64,000 nucleotides of DNA from Caballeronia cordobensis (GTDB taxonomy: Bacteria; Pseudomonadota; Gammaproteobacteria; Burkholderiales; Burkholderiaceae). Position 1 is the first letter of the stretch. Every line of letters starts with the position of its first letter. The notes under the pieces are model-generated. The model saw nothing but the letters and a program-made list of their open reading frames with translations. It ran no database searches and was not told where the DNA came from. Shown here in pieces: positions 46,723 through 56,058 of the stretch. The position numbers and the translations under genes were made by a program. The stretch spans positions 248,001 through 312,000 of the forward strand of contig NZ_FCNY02000001.1 of assembly GCF_001544575.2 (NCBI RefSeq), written 5' to 3'.

Positions 46723-46749
46723 AACGCGAAGCAGACGCTTCGCGTTTTT
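46723..46749 (+). terminator. Rho-independent terminator after prs
   Basis: AACGCGAAGC (46723-46732) / GCTTCGCGTT (46737-46746), AGAC loop, ending in five T. Confidence 0.85.
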
Positions 46750-46857
46750 GCATGATCAGCGCGAACGGACGAAGGTTCGTGCTGCTTGTTTTGGGATCGC
46801 ATATTTTCGACGATCCCGGTTTCCCTGCCTGGTCGCGGGCAGATAGAGGAGTCAAAC

Positions 46858-47475
46858 ATGAAAGTCGTCGCTTTCGAGCGTAGCAAGCAAGGTACGGGTG
46901 CGAGCCGCCGCCTGCGTAACTCGGGCAAGACCCCGGGTATCGTGTACGGCGGTGAAACGGACGTTCAACTGGTCGAACTCGACCATAACGCCCTGTGGCA
47001 CGCCCTGAAGAAAGAAGTTTTCCACTCGTCCATTCTGGATCTGGAAGTGGCGGGCAAGTCGCAACCGGTTCTGCTGCGCGACGTGCAATACCACCCGTTC
47101 AAGCAGCTCGTGCTGCACGTGGACTTCCAGCGCGTCGACGCGAAGAAGAAGCTGCACACCAAGGTGCCGCTGCACTTCATGAACCAGGAAACGAACCCGG
47201 CCGTGAAGCTGTCGGGCGCGGTGATCTCGCACGTCGTGACGGAACTGGAAGTGGAATGCCTGCCGGCAGACCTGCCTGAGTTCCTGGAAATCGATCTGGC
47301 GAAGATCGAAGCCGGCCAGACGATGCACGCGAAGGACATCGCACTGCCGAAGGGCGTGAGCCTGACGGTGTCGGTCGAAGCGGAAAACCCGGTGGTGGCA
47401 TCGGCGACCGTTCCGGCTGCTGTGCAGTCGGAAGCGGGCGAAGCTGCTGAAGGCGAAAAGCCGGCTGCCGAGTAA
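46858..47475 (+). CDS. rplY: Ribosomal protein bL25 (CTC family)
   Basis: A 205-residue long-form L25 with a C-terminal CTC (TL5-like) domain. ATG at 46858 has AGAGGAG upstream; the open frame starting at 46786 is not supported. It binds 5S rRNA. N-terminal L25 domain (about 1-92, [18 protein letters not shown]) and beta-domain (about 95-185), followed by an acidic Ala/Glu tail. It lies between prs and pth, the usual order. Confidence 0.97.
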   Translation: MKVVAFERSKQGTGASRRLRNSGKTPGIVYGGETDVQLVELDHNALWHALKKEVFHSSILDLEVAGKSQPVLLRDVQYHPFKQLVLHVDFQRVDAKKKLHTKVPLHFMNQETNPAVKLSGAVISHVVTELEVECLPADLPEFLEIDLAKIEAGQTMHAKDIALPKGVSLTVSVEAENPVVASATVPAAVQSEAGEAAEGEKPAAE

Positions 47476-47528
47476 GCACGCAGAAATACGCTATCCTCTC
47501 GATTCGTTCTCAGGAACGGTCGACGTGA

Positions 47529-47560
47529 CCCGCCGGAGCGCAAGCCCGGCGGGTTTTTTT
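47529..47560 (+). terminator. Rho-independent terminator after rplY
   Basis: CCCGCCGG (47529-47536) / CCGGCGGG (47546-47553) with a 9-base loop and seven T. It lies 20 bases before the pth start, so pth expression depends on read-through or an internal promoter. Confidence 0.9.
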
Positions 47561-47579
47561 CGCACTAGACGAAATTGAC

Positions 47580-48182
47580 ATGATCAAGCTGATCGTCGGC
47601 CTGGGCAATCCGGGCGCCGAATACACCGCGACGCGGCACAACGCGGGCTTCTGGTTCGTCGACCAGTTCGCACGCGACGCCGGCGCAACGCTGCGCGACG
47701 AACGCCGTTTTCACGGCTTCTACGGCAAGGGACGCCTGCACGGCCACGAAATCCACTTGCTCGAACCGCAGACCTTCATGAACCGCTCGGGACAATCGGT
47801 GGTCGCGCTCGCGCAGTTCTTCAAGATCCTGCCGGACGAGATTCTCGTCGCGCACGACGAACTCGACCTGCCGCCCGGCACCGTCAAGATGAAACTCGGC
47901 GGCGGCAGCGGCGGGCACAACGGTCTGAAGGACATCTCCGCGCATCTGTCGTCGCAGCAATACTGGCGGCTGCGCATCGGCATCGGACATCCGCGCGATC
48001 TGATTCCCGAAGGCGCGCGCGCCGGCGCAAAACCCGATGTCGCGAACTTCGTGCTCAAGCCGCCGCGCCGCGAAGAACAGGATGTGATCGATCAGTCGAT
48101 CGAGCGCGCGCTCGCCGTGATGCCTTTCGTCGTCGCCGGCGAAACCGAGCGCGCCGTGATGAACCTGCATCGCAACTCTTGA
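47580..48182 (+). CDS. pth: Peptidyl-tRNA hydrolase
   Basis: A 200-residue Pth1. It recycles peptidyl-tRNA dropped from ribosomes. The family start [21 protein letters not shown] includes catalytic His20; [14 protein letters not shown] and [27 protein letters not shown] follow. ATG at 47580 is only 20 bases from the rplY terminator and lacks a strong ribosome-binding site. It is followed by hisC after 16 bases. Confidence 0.97.
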   Translation: MIKLIVGLGNPGAEYTATRHNAGFWFVDQFARDAGATLRDERRFHGFYGKGRLHGHEIHLLEPQTFMNRSGQSVVALAQFFKILPDEILVAHDELDLPPGTVKMKLGGGSGGHNGLKDISAHLSSQQYWRLRIGIGHPRDLIPEGARAGAKPDVANFVLKPPRREEQDVIDQSIERALAVMPFVVAGETERAVMNLHRNS

Positions 48183-48198
48183 ACTGGAGTCGAATAAA

Positions 48199-49526
<1,328 letters not shown>

Positions 49527-49599
49527 TCACTCTCTTGCGCCGGACAAGCTCCGGCATAAACCCGCGCAGCTTTGAAGATAAGCGCGCGGGCCCCGCGTA

Positions 49600-50106
49600 T
49601 CAAGGCGCCGCCGGATCTTTCTGCGTCTGCTCGGTGACTTTGTCGATCAGACGCTTTTCGACCGACGGGAACACGAATTTGCTCACATCGCCGCCCAGTT
49701 GCGCGATCTCGCGCACGATGGTGCCCGAAATGAACTGATACTGATCGGACGGCGTCATGAACATCGTCTCGACATCGGGCAGCAGATAGCGGTTCATCCC
49801 GGCCATCTGGAACTCATACTCGAAATCCGAGACGGCGCGCAGACCGCGCACGATCACGCGCGCGTTGTTCTTGCGCACGAAATCCTTTAATAGCCCCGTG
49901 AAACTGCTCACCTGCACGTTCGGGTAGTGCCCGAGTACATCGTGTGCGATATCGAGCCGCTCCTGCAGCGTGAAAAACGGCTTCTTGGCGCGGCTGTCTG
50001 CAACACCGACGACGAGCTGATCGAAAATGCTCGATGCGCGCCGGACGATGTCTTCATGCCCGCGAGTGAGCGGGTCGAACGTACCCGGATACACGGCGAC
50101 AACCAT
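49600..50106 (-). CDS. coaD: Phosphopantetheine adenylyltransferase
   Basis: A 168-residue CoaD, fourth step of coenzyme A synthesis. Nucleotidyltransferase motif near the N-terminus [19 protein letters not shown] (T-x-GH) and [15 protein letters not shown] near 125 (the ISSTxVR site). Starts at ATG 50106. It lies between rsmD and the ferredoxin gene in one leftward set, 76 bases upstream of the latter. Confidence 0.97.
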   Translation of the reverse strand: MVVAVYPGTFDPLTRGHEDIVRRASSIFDQLVVGVADSRAKKPFFTLQERLDIAHDVLGHYPNVQVSSFTGLLKDFVRKNNARVIVRGLRAVSDFEYEFQMAGMNRYLLPDVETMFMTPSDQYQFISGTIVREIAQLGGDVSKFVFPSVEKRLIDKVTEQTQKDPAAP

Positions 50107-50206
50107 GAGCTTTCTCCTCTTCTATTTACATTGGGCCGCGTGGCTGCGACGACCAACTGTGCCTCATTCCCCGCCAGATTGGCTGCGCCAAAATGGAGAA
50201 CGCGCA

Positions 50207-50833
50207 TTATTCCTCATTTTCGCGGCGCAGCAAATGATAGCGGACCGCGCCCGCCTTGCCTTCGCGCACGATTGCCCAGCCGGCGAGCGCGCCGATGTTC
50301 GCAACGTCAAGCGCGTCGCCGCATTCGACGTAAATCGCGCCATCAGGCGCGGCGAGCGGCGCGGCGATGTCCAGCGCGCGTAGCAAAAGCGCCTGATCGC
50401 CAAAGGGCGGATCGAGAAAGATCACGTCGAACGAGCCGAGCGCGAGGCTGGCGGCGAGGCGCAGCGCGTCCGCTTCCGCGACCTCGGTATTGCGCGCGCC
50501 GAGCTTCGACTGATTCGCCCGAATCTGCGCGGCCGCCTTCGCGCTGCGCTCGATCATCAGCACGCGCGCGGCGCCGCGCGACGCGGCTTCGAAACCGAGC
50601 GCGCCGCTGCCGGCGAACATGTCCAGGCAGGTTTGTCCGGTCAGGTCCTGGCCGAGCCAGTTGAAGAGCGTCTCGCGCACGCGATCCGGCGTGGGCCTGA
50701 GCCCGTCGAGATCGAGCACGGGCAGCGGCGTGCGCTTCCAGTCTCCGCCGATGATGCGGATCGTGTGCGGTTTGCCTCCGCGCGACGGCGTGTGGCTGGG
50801 CAATACGGTTCGAGTAGCGGACGAGCGAGACAT
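50207..50833 (-). CDS. rsmD: 16S rRNA (guanine966-N2)-methyltransferase
   Basis: A 208-residue methyltransferase from ATG at 50833 (MSRSSATRTVLPSHTP); the longer open frame to 51028 is Pro/Arg-rich and runs into the ftsY promoter. SAM-binding motif LDMFAGSGALGFEAASRGA near 80 and catalytic DPPF near 150. The family start IRIIGGDWKRTPLPV is at about residue 24, showing a longer N-terminal tail than in Escherichia coli. It is divergent from ftsY, the arrangement conserved in many proteobacteria. Confidence 0.95.
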   Translation of the reverse strand: MSRSSATRTVLPSHTPSRGGKPHTIRIIGGDWKRTPLPVLDLDGLRPTPDRVRETLFNWLGQDLTGQTCLDMFAGSGALGFEAASRGAARVLMIERSAKAAAQIRANQSKLGARNTEVAEADALRLAASLALGSFDVIFLDPPFGDQALLLRALDIAAPLAAPDGAIYVECGDALDVANIGALAGWAIVREGKAGAVRYHLLRRENEE

Positions 50834-50963
50834 GGAATGGATTGGTGGAGTCGGACGCGCCGGGGCGTTTTTACTTGGAGACCGGCCGGCGCGGGCAATG
50901 AAAGCCAACGTTACCACACGCGCGCGCCATGCCGGGAGCCGCACGGGCGCGCGCGGCCGCGCC

Positions 50964-50972
50964 TGATAAAAT
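50964..50972 (+). promoter_or_regulatory. Extended -10-like element before ftsY
   Basis: TGA-TAAAAT (50964-50972) matches an extended -10; no -35 is evident. It lies about 95 bases before the ftsY ATG in the divergent spacer with rsmD, which otherwise shows nothing recognisable. Confidence 0.35.
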
Positions 50973-51067
50973 ATGCGCCTCCTATTCCAATGCGCGGGCC
51001 TCGCGCAACGCGGCTCGACAGCGCGCACGGGGCCGTCGGATCACACGCGCATCATCGTCACACACCC

Positions 51068-52300
51068 ATGTTCAGCTTCTTCAAACGATTCAAAAAGCCG
51101 GCCGACGAGCCGCTCGATACGCCTCAGGACGAATCCGTCGAGGCCGCCGAGGACGAAGAAATCTCCGAGGCCGAACTGGAACGGCAGGCGCTCGGCGCTG
51201 AGGCTGAGCCGGAAGAAGCCGCGCCGGAGATTCATGAGAAAGCCGCGCCGGTCGCGCCCGAGCCCGTAAAACCCGCCGCTCCCTCCACGGCGGAATCGAA
51301 GGAATACTGGCAAGGCCGCACGACGTCGCAATGGTTGCGCGCGCCCGAAACGGATCAGGCGAGCGAAGAAATCGTGCCGCCGCCCATGCTCGATGCCGCC
51401 GCGAAAAAGTCGTGGCTTTCGCGCCTGCGTCATGGTCTTTCGAAGACGAGCAACAACCTGACCGGCATTTTCGTCAGCGCGAAGATCGACGAAGACCTGT
51501 ACGAAGAACTCGAAACCGCGCTGCTGATGTCGGACGCCGGCGTCGACGCCACCGAATTCCTGCTCGAATCGCTGCGCGAGAAAGTGCGCGCCGAACGCCT
51601 GACCGACGCGACGCAGGTGAAGGCGGCGCTGCGCGAACTGCTGATCGACCTGCTGCGCCCGCTCGAAAAATCGCTGATGCTGGGGCGCGCGCAACCGCTC
51701 GTGATGATGATCGCGGGCGTCAACGGCGTCGGCAAAACCACGAGCATCGGCAAGCTGGCGAAACATTTGCAGCGATTCAACCAGTCCGTGCTGCTCGCCG
51801 CAGGCGACACCTTCCGCGCCGCCGCCCGCGAGCAACTCACGGTCTGGGGCGAGCGCAACAACGTCACGGTGATCGCGCAGGAAAGCGGCGACGCCGCCGC
51901 GGTGATCTACGACGCCGTCGGTGCGGCGCGCGCCCGCAAGATCGACGTGATGATGGCCGACACCGCCGGCCGCCTGCCGACGCAGTTGCATCTGATGGAA
52001 GAGCTGCGCAAGGTGCGCCGCGTGATCGCGAAGGCGATGCCCGATGCGCCGCACGAAGTGCTGCTCGTCATCGACGCGAACACGGGCCAGAACGCGCTCG
52101 CGCAAGTGAAGGCGTTCGACGACGCGCTGGGCCTGACCGGCCTCGTGGTCACGAAACTCGACGGCACCGCGAAAGGCGGCATTCTCGCCGCGATCGCGCG
52201 GCAGCGGCCCATTCCGGTGTATTTCATCGGCGTGGGCGAAAAGGTCGAGGATCTGCAGCCGTTCAGCGCGGAAGAGTTCGCCGACGCGCTGCTCGGCTAG
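51068..52300 (+). CDS. ftsY: Signal recognition particle receptor FtsY
   Basis: A 410-residue GTPase from ATG at 51068 (MFSFFKRFKKPADEP). An acidic, low-complexity A domain (about 10-95) precedes the N domain (about 110-200) and the G domain: GVNGVGKTTSIGKLAKHL near 217, DTAGR near 300, TKLDG near 362. It docks ribosome-SRP complexes at the membrane. It is monocistronic with a terminator directly behind it. The long open frame upstream of 51068 overlaps rsmD and is not used. Confidence 0.96.
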   Translation: MFSFFKRFKKPADEPLDTPQDESVEAAEDEEISEAELERQALGAEAEPEEAAPEIHEKAAPVAPEPVKPAAPSTAESKEYWQGRTTSQWLRAPETDQASEEIVPPPMLDAAAKKSWLSRLRHGLSKTSNNLTGIFVSAKIDEDLYEELETALLMSDAGVDATEFLLESLREKVRAERLTDATQVKAALRELLIDLLRPLEKSLMLGRAQPLVMMIAGVNGVGKTTSIGKLAKHLQRFNQSVLLAAGDTFRAAAREQLTVWGERNNVTVIAQESGDAAAVIYDAVGAARARKIDVMMADTAGRLPTQLHLMEELRKVRRVIAKAMPDAPHEVLLVIDANTGQNALAQVKAFDDALGLTGLVVTKLDGTAKGGILAAIARQRPIPVYFIGVGEKVEDLQPFSAEEFADALLG

Positions 52301-52305
52301 AACGC

Positions 52306-52334
52306 AAAAAGGCGTCCGCGTGGACGCCTTTTTT
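52306..52334. terminator. Bidirectional terminator, ftsY / argO-like
   Basis: AAAAAGGCGTCC (52306-52317) / GGACGCCTTTTTT (52322-52334), GCGT loop, with A- and T-runs suited to both directions. It lies between the convergent ftsY and LysE-family genes. Confidence 0.88.
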
Positions 52335-52951
52335 CATCGCGAGAACACCAGCGAAGCGGCAATCCACCACATCACGCAGCCGACGATCACGTCGAGCACG
52401 CGCCACGACACGTCCTTCTCGAACCACGGTTCGAGCAGGCGCGCGCCGTAGCCGAGCGCGGTGAACCAGACAATCGACGAACACATCGCGCCCGCCGCGA
52501 ACCATGCGTTGCCGGGCCAGCCGCGACGCGCGCCGATGCCGCCGAGCAACACGACGGTATCCAGGTAGACGTGCGGATTGAGCAGCGACAACGCAAGCAC
52601 GGTGGACGCCGCGCCGACGGCCGTCTGCGATTCGCCGTCGGACGCGTTCAGATGCCCCGGCCCGCGCCACGCCGCGATAAACGCGCGCAGCCCGTACAGA
52701 AACACGAAGATCGCGCCCGCCCAGCGAATCACGTCGAGCAGAAACGGCGCACGCGCGATGAGCGCGCCCATGCCGCCGACGCCGAGCGCGATCAACAGAA
52801 CGTCGATGAACGCGCAGATCGAAACGACGATGCCCACGTGCCTGCGCTTCAGTCCCTGCTTCAGCACGAACGCGTTCTGCGCGCCGATCGCCATGATGAG
52901 GCTCGCGCCCAGCCCCGCGCCCGACAGATAACTGCCAAACGCTCCCGTCAT
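52334..52951 (-). CDS. LysE/ArgO family amino acid exporter
   Basis: A 205-residue inner-membrane protein with about six hydrophobic segments, from ATG at 52951 (MTGAFGSYLSGAGLGASLI). The family hallmark IGAQNAFVLKQGLKRRHV near 22 and the ALSLLNPHVYLDTVVLLGG near 118 match ArgO/LysE exporters of basic amino acids. Its ATG overlaps the TGA of the isomerase gene (ATGA), so it is coupled to the two ring-cleavage genes upstream; why is unclear. Confidence 0.88.
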   Translation of the reverse strand: MTGAFGSYLSGAGLGASLIMAIGAQNAFVLKQGLKRRHVGIVVSICAFIDVLLIALGVGGMGALIARAPFLLDVIRWAGAIFVFLYGLRAFIAAWRGPGHLNASDGESQTAVGAASTVLALSLLNPHVYLDTVVLLGGIGARRGWPGNAWFAAGAMCSSIVWFTALGYGARLLEPWFEKDVSWRVLDVIVGCVMWWIAASLVFSR

Positions 52952-53592
52952 TCGGCGTCGGGCTGAGCGCCGGGCTCCGCGCGCGCGAAGGCGTCGATGG
53001 CGGCGGCGTGATCGGCGATGCGCTCGATCGTCGGATAGCGGCTCACGTCGATGCCGAAGCGCCGCGCGTTGAACACCTGCGGCACGATGCACAGATCGGC
53101 GACGGTCGGCGTGTCGCCGAAGGTGAGCGCGCCCACGCGCTTATCGGCGGCGAGGCGCTTTTCGAGCGATTCGAAACCGCTTTCGACCCAATGCCGGTAC
53201 CACGCGTCTTTCGCCTCGTCCGGCACCTTCACCGTGTGCTTCAGGTACTTGAGCACGCGCAGATTGTCGAGCGGATGAATCTCGCACGCCACCTGCATCG
53301 CGACCGAGCGCACGAACGCGCGATCGGACGGGCTTTTCGGCAGAAGCGCCGGCTCGGGATGCGTCTCCTCCAGATACTCGATGATCGCGAGCGACTGCGT
53401 GAGCACGTCGTCGCCATCGACGAGCGCGGGCACGATGCCGTCCGGATTCACCGCGCGATACGCTGGCTTCAGTTGCTCGCCGCCGTCGCGCAGCAGGTGA
53501 ATCGGCGCGTACTCGTAATCGAGCCCTTTCAGATTCAGCGCGATGCGCACGCGATACGCCGCCGAGCTGCGGAAATAGCTGTAAAGCTTCAT
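52948..53592 (-). CDS. Maleylacetoacetate / maleylpyruvate isomerase (zeta-class GST)
   Basis: A 214-residue glutathione-dependent isomerase. The zeta-GST N-terminal active-site SSAAYRVRIALNLKG (residues 9-23) and GIVPALVDGDDVLTQSLAIIEYLEE near 52-75 are clear; GDTPTVADLCIVPQVFNA follows in the C-terminal domain. It isomerises maleyl to fumaryl products in tyrosine (maiA) or gentisate (nagL) breakdown. It overlaps the FAH-family gene by 4 bases, so the pair performs consecutive steps. The 232-residue partner favours the gentisate (maleylpyruvate) version. Confidence 0.92.
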   Translation of the reverse strand: MKLYSYFRSSAAYRVRIALNLKGLDYEYAPIHLLRDGGEQLKPAYRAVNPDGIVPALVDGDDVLTQSLAIIEYLEETHPEPALLPKSPSDRAFVRSVAMQVACEIHPLDNLRVLKYLKHTVKVPDEAKDAWYRHWVESGFESLEKRLAADKRVGALTFGDTPTVADLCIVPQVFNARRFGIDVSRYPTIERIADHAAAIDAFARAEPGAQPDAE

Positions 53593-54287
53593 ACGACGCG
53601 CACCGAAAACTCGCCGATGCCCTCGACGCCGCCCTTGAGCAGATCACCCTTCACGACCGCGCCAACGCCTTCGGGCGTGCCGGTGAAGATGAGATCGCCG
53701 GGGAAAAGCTCGAAAAGCGTCGACAGATACGCAACCGTCTCGCCGACCGACCAGATCAGTTGCGAGATGTCCGAGCGCTGCTTTTCCTCGCCGTTGACGG
53801 AGAGCCAGATCGCGCTCTTTTCCAGATGACCGACCTTCGACACCGGATGGATCGGGCCGATCGGCGCGGAGCGGTCGAAGCCCTTCGCGGTGTCCCAGGG
53901 ACGGCCCAGCTTCTTCGCTTCGGCTTGCAGATCGCGGCGCGTCATGTCGAGGCCGAGCGCGTAGCCGTAGACATAGTCGAGCCCTTTTTCGGCCGGAATG
54001 TCCTTGCCCTGCTTGCCGATCGCGGCGACCAGCTCCATCTCGAAGTGCAGATTGCCGGTCTGCGACGGATACGGAAATTCGCCCGTCGAGCCCGGCGCGA
54101 CGTACAGCACGGCATCGGCGGGCTTGCTGAAGAAGAACGGCGGCTCGCGGTCGGGATCGTGGCCCATTTCGCGCGCATGGGCTTCGTAGTTGCGTCCGAC
54201 GCAATAGATGCGGCGAACGGGAAACCGCTCGTTCGAACCGTCGACGGGCACCGCTGCGGCCGGCGCCGGAGGAAATACGTAACTCAT
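53589..54287 (-). CDS. Fumarylacetoacetate hydrolase family protein, likely fumarylpyruvate hydrolase
   Basis: A 232-residue FAH-fold hydrolase with AGGAG before the ATG. Metal-binding segments NYEAHAREMG, HFEMELVAAIG and GYALGLDMTRRDLQ are visible. At this length it resembles fumarylpyruvate hydrolases (NagK) rather than the 420-residue FahA of tyrosine breakdown. It splits fumarylpyruvate into fumarate and pyruvate. First gene of the leftward operon with the zeta-GST isomerase and the exporter. No ring-cleaving dioxygenase gene lies in the window. Confidence 0.9.
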   Translation of the reverse strand: MSYVFPPAPAAAVPVDGSNERFPVRRIYCVGRNYEAHAREMGHDPDREPPFFFSKPADAVLYVAPGSTGEFPYPSQTGNLHFEMELVAAIGKQGKDIPAEKGLDYVYGYALGLDMTRRDLQAEAKKLGRPWDTAKGFDRSAPIGPIHPVSKVGHLEKSAIWLSVNGEEKQRSDISQLIWSVGETVAYLSTLFELFPGDLIFTGTPEGVGAVVKGDLLKGGVEGIGEFSVRVV

Positions 54288-54636
54288 CCCGCTCTCCTGT
54301 TGCTGTTTTCGATATGCAGATTGATGGACGAACGCGCTGGCGCGAACCGCCGGCGAGAAGAGCGAGTTTAACGCGCGCGCTGAAATCGTGGCGAGGCCTG
54401 AAGGCTTGCGGGACGCGGCTCTGCGAGCTTTCGACGAGCCTTCGCGTGATCGCCCGAAGGGTCCCCGTTAGTAAGCAAACGACGATATCCGCGCGAAACG
54501 TCGCGCCGCGGCACCTTGCCAGCGCTCGTCAAATGCGGTACTCAATAAGCTCCTGTACCTTGAAACGCGCGACGGCATCGCTCCCGCTTCGGAAACCAAG
54601 CGGAACTGCGCGCCCGATCCGCGCCTCTTTTTCCCG
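54288..54636. other. Divergent spacer, FAH-family / ybiB
   Basis: 349 bp with no convincing gene, hairpin or operator; the short open frames on both strands lack ribosome-binding sites. It must hold the promoters for both divergent genes, but none can be named with confidence. Confidence 0.5.
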
Positions 54637-55629
54637 ATGACCGAATCCGCTTCCCCCACTTTCGCCTGCGCACGCTACATCAAGGAAATCGGCCGCGGGC
54701 CGAACGGCGCGCGCGCCCTCTCGCACGACGACACCTATGCGCTCTACGAAGCGATGCTCGAAGACCGCGTGCCCGAGCTCGAACTCGGCGCGGTGCTGCT
54801 CGCGTATCGCGTGAAAGGCGAGACGTCGGCCGAACTCGCGGCGATGCTGTCGGCCGCGCATCGCTCGTTCGAGCCGCTGCACGTGCAGGACGGACGCGAG
54901 CACGCGCGCCCCGTGTCGATTCCGAGCTACAACGGCGCGCGCAAGACGCCGAACCTCGTGCCGCTGTTGTCGCTGCTGCTCGCGCGCGAAGGCGTGCCGG
55001 TGCTGGTGCATGGCGTCACCGCCGATCCCGGCCGCGTGACGAGCGCTGAAATCTTTACCGAGCTAGGCATCGCGCACGCGGCTTCGCACGATGAAATCGA
55101 AGACAGCCTCGCGTCGCGCCGCCTCGCCTTCGCGCCGATCGCCGTGCTCGCGCCCAAGCTCGCTCGCCTGCTCGCGCTGCGGCGGCGCATGGGCGTGCGC
55201 AACTCCACGCATACGCTCGTGAAGATTCTGCAGCCGTTCGCGGAGCCGGGCCTGCGGCTCGTCAACTACACGCATCCGGAGTATCGCGAGAGTCTGACGG
55301 GGCTGCTCGCCGAACATCCCGACGCGGCGGCGGGCGGCGCGCTGCTCGCGCGCGGCACGGAAGGCGAAGCCGTCGCCGACACGCGCCGCCAGGTGCAGGT
55401 GGACTGGTTTCACGACGGCCGCGTCGAAACGCTCATCTCGCCGGAGCACTCGCAGCCGCACGCGCCGCACATCGAACTTCCCGAAGCGCTCGACGCCGCG
55501 ACGACCGCGCGCTGGACCGAAAGCGTGCTGCGCGGCGACGTGCCCGTGCCGCCCGCGGTGGCGCGCCAGGTCGAAGTCATCGCGCAAACCGTGCGCAAAC
55601 CGGTCGTCGATCAGACAAACCCCATTTGA
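54637..55629 (+). CDS. ybiB: YbiB-like protein (TrpD2 family, anthranilate phosphoribosyltransferase-related)
   Basis: A 330-residue relative of TrpD. The N-terminal helical domain (about 10-70, ELGAVLLAYRVKGETSAE) and the Rossmann-like domain (about 75-330, PSYNGARKTPNLVPLLSLLLAREG) are those of phosphoribosyltransferases. The PRPP/anthranilate glycine motif of true TrpD is not kept: NGARKTPN replaces the GTGGD-type loop. Escherichia coli YbiB binds nucleic acid and is LexA-controlled; that is knowledge of the family, not seen here. Its stop overlaps the promoter-like TTGACA of the leuA leader. Confidence 0.85.
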   Translation: MTESASPTFACARYIKEIGRGPNGARALSHDDTYALYEAMLEDRVPELELGAVLLAYRVKGETSAELAAMLSAAHRSFEPLHVQDGREHARPVSIPSYNGARKTPNLVPLLSLLLAREGVPVLVHGVTADPGRVTSAEIFTELGIAHAASHDEIEDSLASRRLAFAPIAVLAPKLARLLALRRRMGVRNSTHTLVKILQPFAEPGLRLVNYTHPEYRESLTGLLAEHPDAAAGGALLARGTEGEAVADTRRQVQVDWFHDGRVETLISPEHSQPHAPHIELPEALDAATTARWTESVLRGDVPVPPAVARQVEVIAQTVRKPVVDQTNPI

Positions 55630-55654
55630 CACGGTATTCAACGCTGGTTTAAAG
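55626..55654 (+). promoter_or_regulatory. Promoter of the leuA leader
   Basis: TTGACA (55626-55631), a perfect -35, with TTTAAA/TTAAAG (55648-55654) as -10 and a spacer of 16-17. The TTGACA overlaps the ybiB stop codon. The predicted start of transcription (about 55660) falls within a few bases of the leader-peptide ATG at 55663. Confidence 0.6.
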
Positions 55655-55662
55655 TCGAACGC

Positions 55663-55740
55663 ATGCGCTTCACCCAGTCTTCCTCCCTCCGAATTATTTC
55701 GGGCCGCCTAGCGCGGCCCCTATCGCTACGTCTAGCGTAA
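55663..55740 (+). CDS. leuA leader peptide with four CTA leucine codons
   Basis: A 25-codon ORF: ATG at 55663, TAA at 55738-55740. The peptide (MRFTQSSSLRIISGRLARPL, then SLRLA) has five Leu, one CTC and four CTA. CTA is very rare in this GC-rich genome, where CTC and CTG dominate. The Leu codons are clustered in the last ten positions, exactly where hairpins begin. It lies about 315 bases before leuA, in the same direction, with no ribosome-binding site, so translation is probably leaderless. This is the pattern of an attenuation leader sensing charged tRNA-Leu. Too short to be confirmed by homology here. Confidence 0.75.
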   Translation: MRFTQSSSLRIISGRLARPLSLRLA

Positions 55741-55789
55741 GTCGCCAGACGTAGCGCCGCGCGTTGTCGGGTCTTCCGGCCAAGCGCGG
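55701..55789 (+). promoter_or_regulatory. Stacked hairpins of the leuA attenuator
   Basis: Three consecutive stems: GGGCCGC/GCGGCCC (55701-55707, 55713-55719) inside the leader ORF; CGCTACGTCT/AGACGTAGCG (55724-55733, 55747-55756) spanning the last Leu codons and the stop; and CCGCGC/GCGCGG (55757-55762, 55784-55789). A ribosome stalled at the CTA codons would cover the first two. No U-tract follows, only a pyrimidine stretch (55810-55820), so termination may be Rho-dependent or control may be translational. Confidence 0.6.
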
Positions 55790-55839
55790 TCCTGCCAGCA
55801 GTCCCGCAGTTCCTTTTCTTACCACCTGTAGTCGTCAGC

Positions 55840-55869
55840 TTTTCGTTCGCTCATCCCGCGAAACGAAAA
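55840..55869 (+). promoter_or_regulatory. Hairpin between the leader peptide and the second upstream ORF
   Basis: TTTTCGTTCGC / GCG-A-AACGAAAA (55840-55850, 55858-55869): 11 paired bases with one bulged A and a 7-base loop. It lies 12 bases before a second ORF start and could hide its ribosome-binding site region or pair with upstream leader elements. Confidence 0.45.
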
Positions 55870-55881
55870 CGCGAGGGTCAC

Positions 55882-56058
55882 ATGCACGCTGCTTCGCGCA
55901 CGTTCACGTTGGTCACAGGCGTCACCATCGCTGGTGATTCGTGTGTCCGCGCGCGCAGCTTCGTCGTACGTGCATGCCGCCACGCCCGGCCAGCCGCCGG
56001 ACACGGACTCTCTCGCAGACGCTACGCAAACCGTCCGAAGAGAGATCGACGATCATGA
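55882..56058 (+). CDS. Possible second upstream ORF, translationally coupled to leuA
   Basis: A 58-codon ORF with a good ribosome-binding site (GAGGG, 5 bases before ATG 55882). Its TGA (56056-56058) overlaps the leuA ATG at 56055 (ATGA-type junction), so a ribosome finishing it would be placed on leuA. The product is Arg/Ala-rich with no recognisable domain, and its codon use is only weakly coding-like. It may be a regulatory ORF whose translation matters rather than its product, or a chance frame. Confidence 0.4.
   Translation: MHAASRTFTLVTGVTIAGDSCVRARSFVVRACRHARPAAGHGLSRRRYANRPKRDRRS

Noticed and set aside
54559..54589. CTTGAAA followed by CCCGCTT before ybiB, resembling a sigma-32 promoter
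   Set aside because: The spacer is 17 bases, too long for the usual 13-15, and the -10 half matches poorly.
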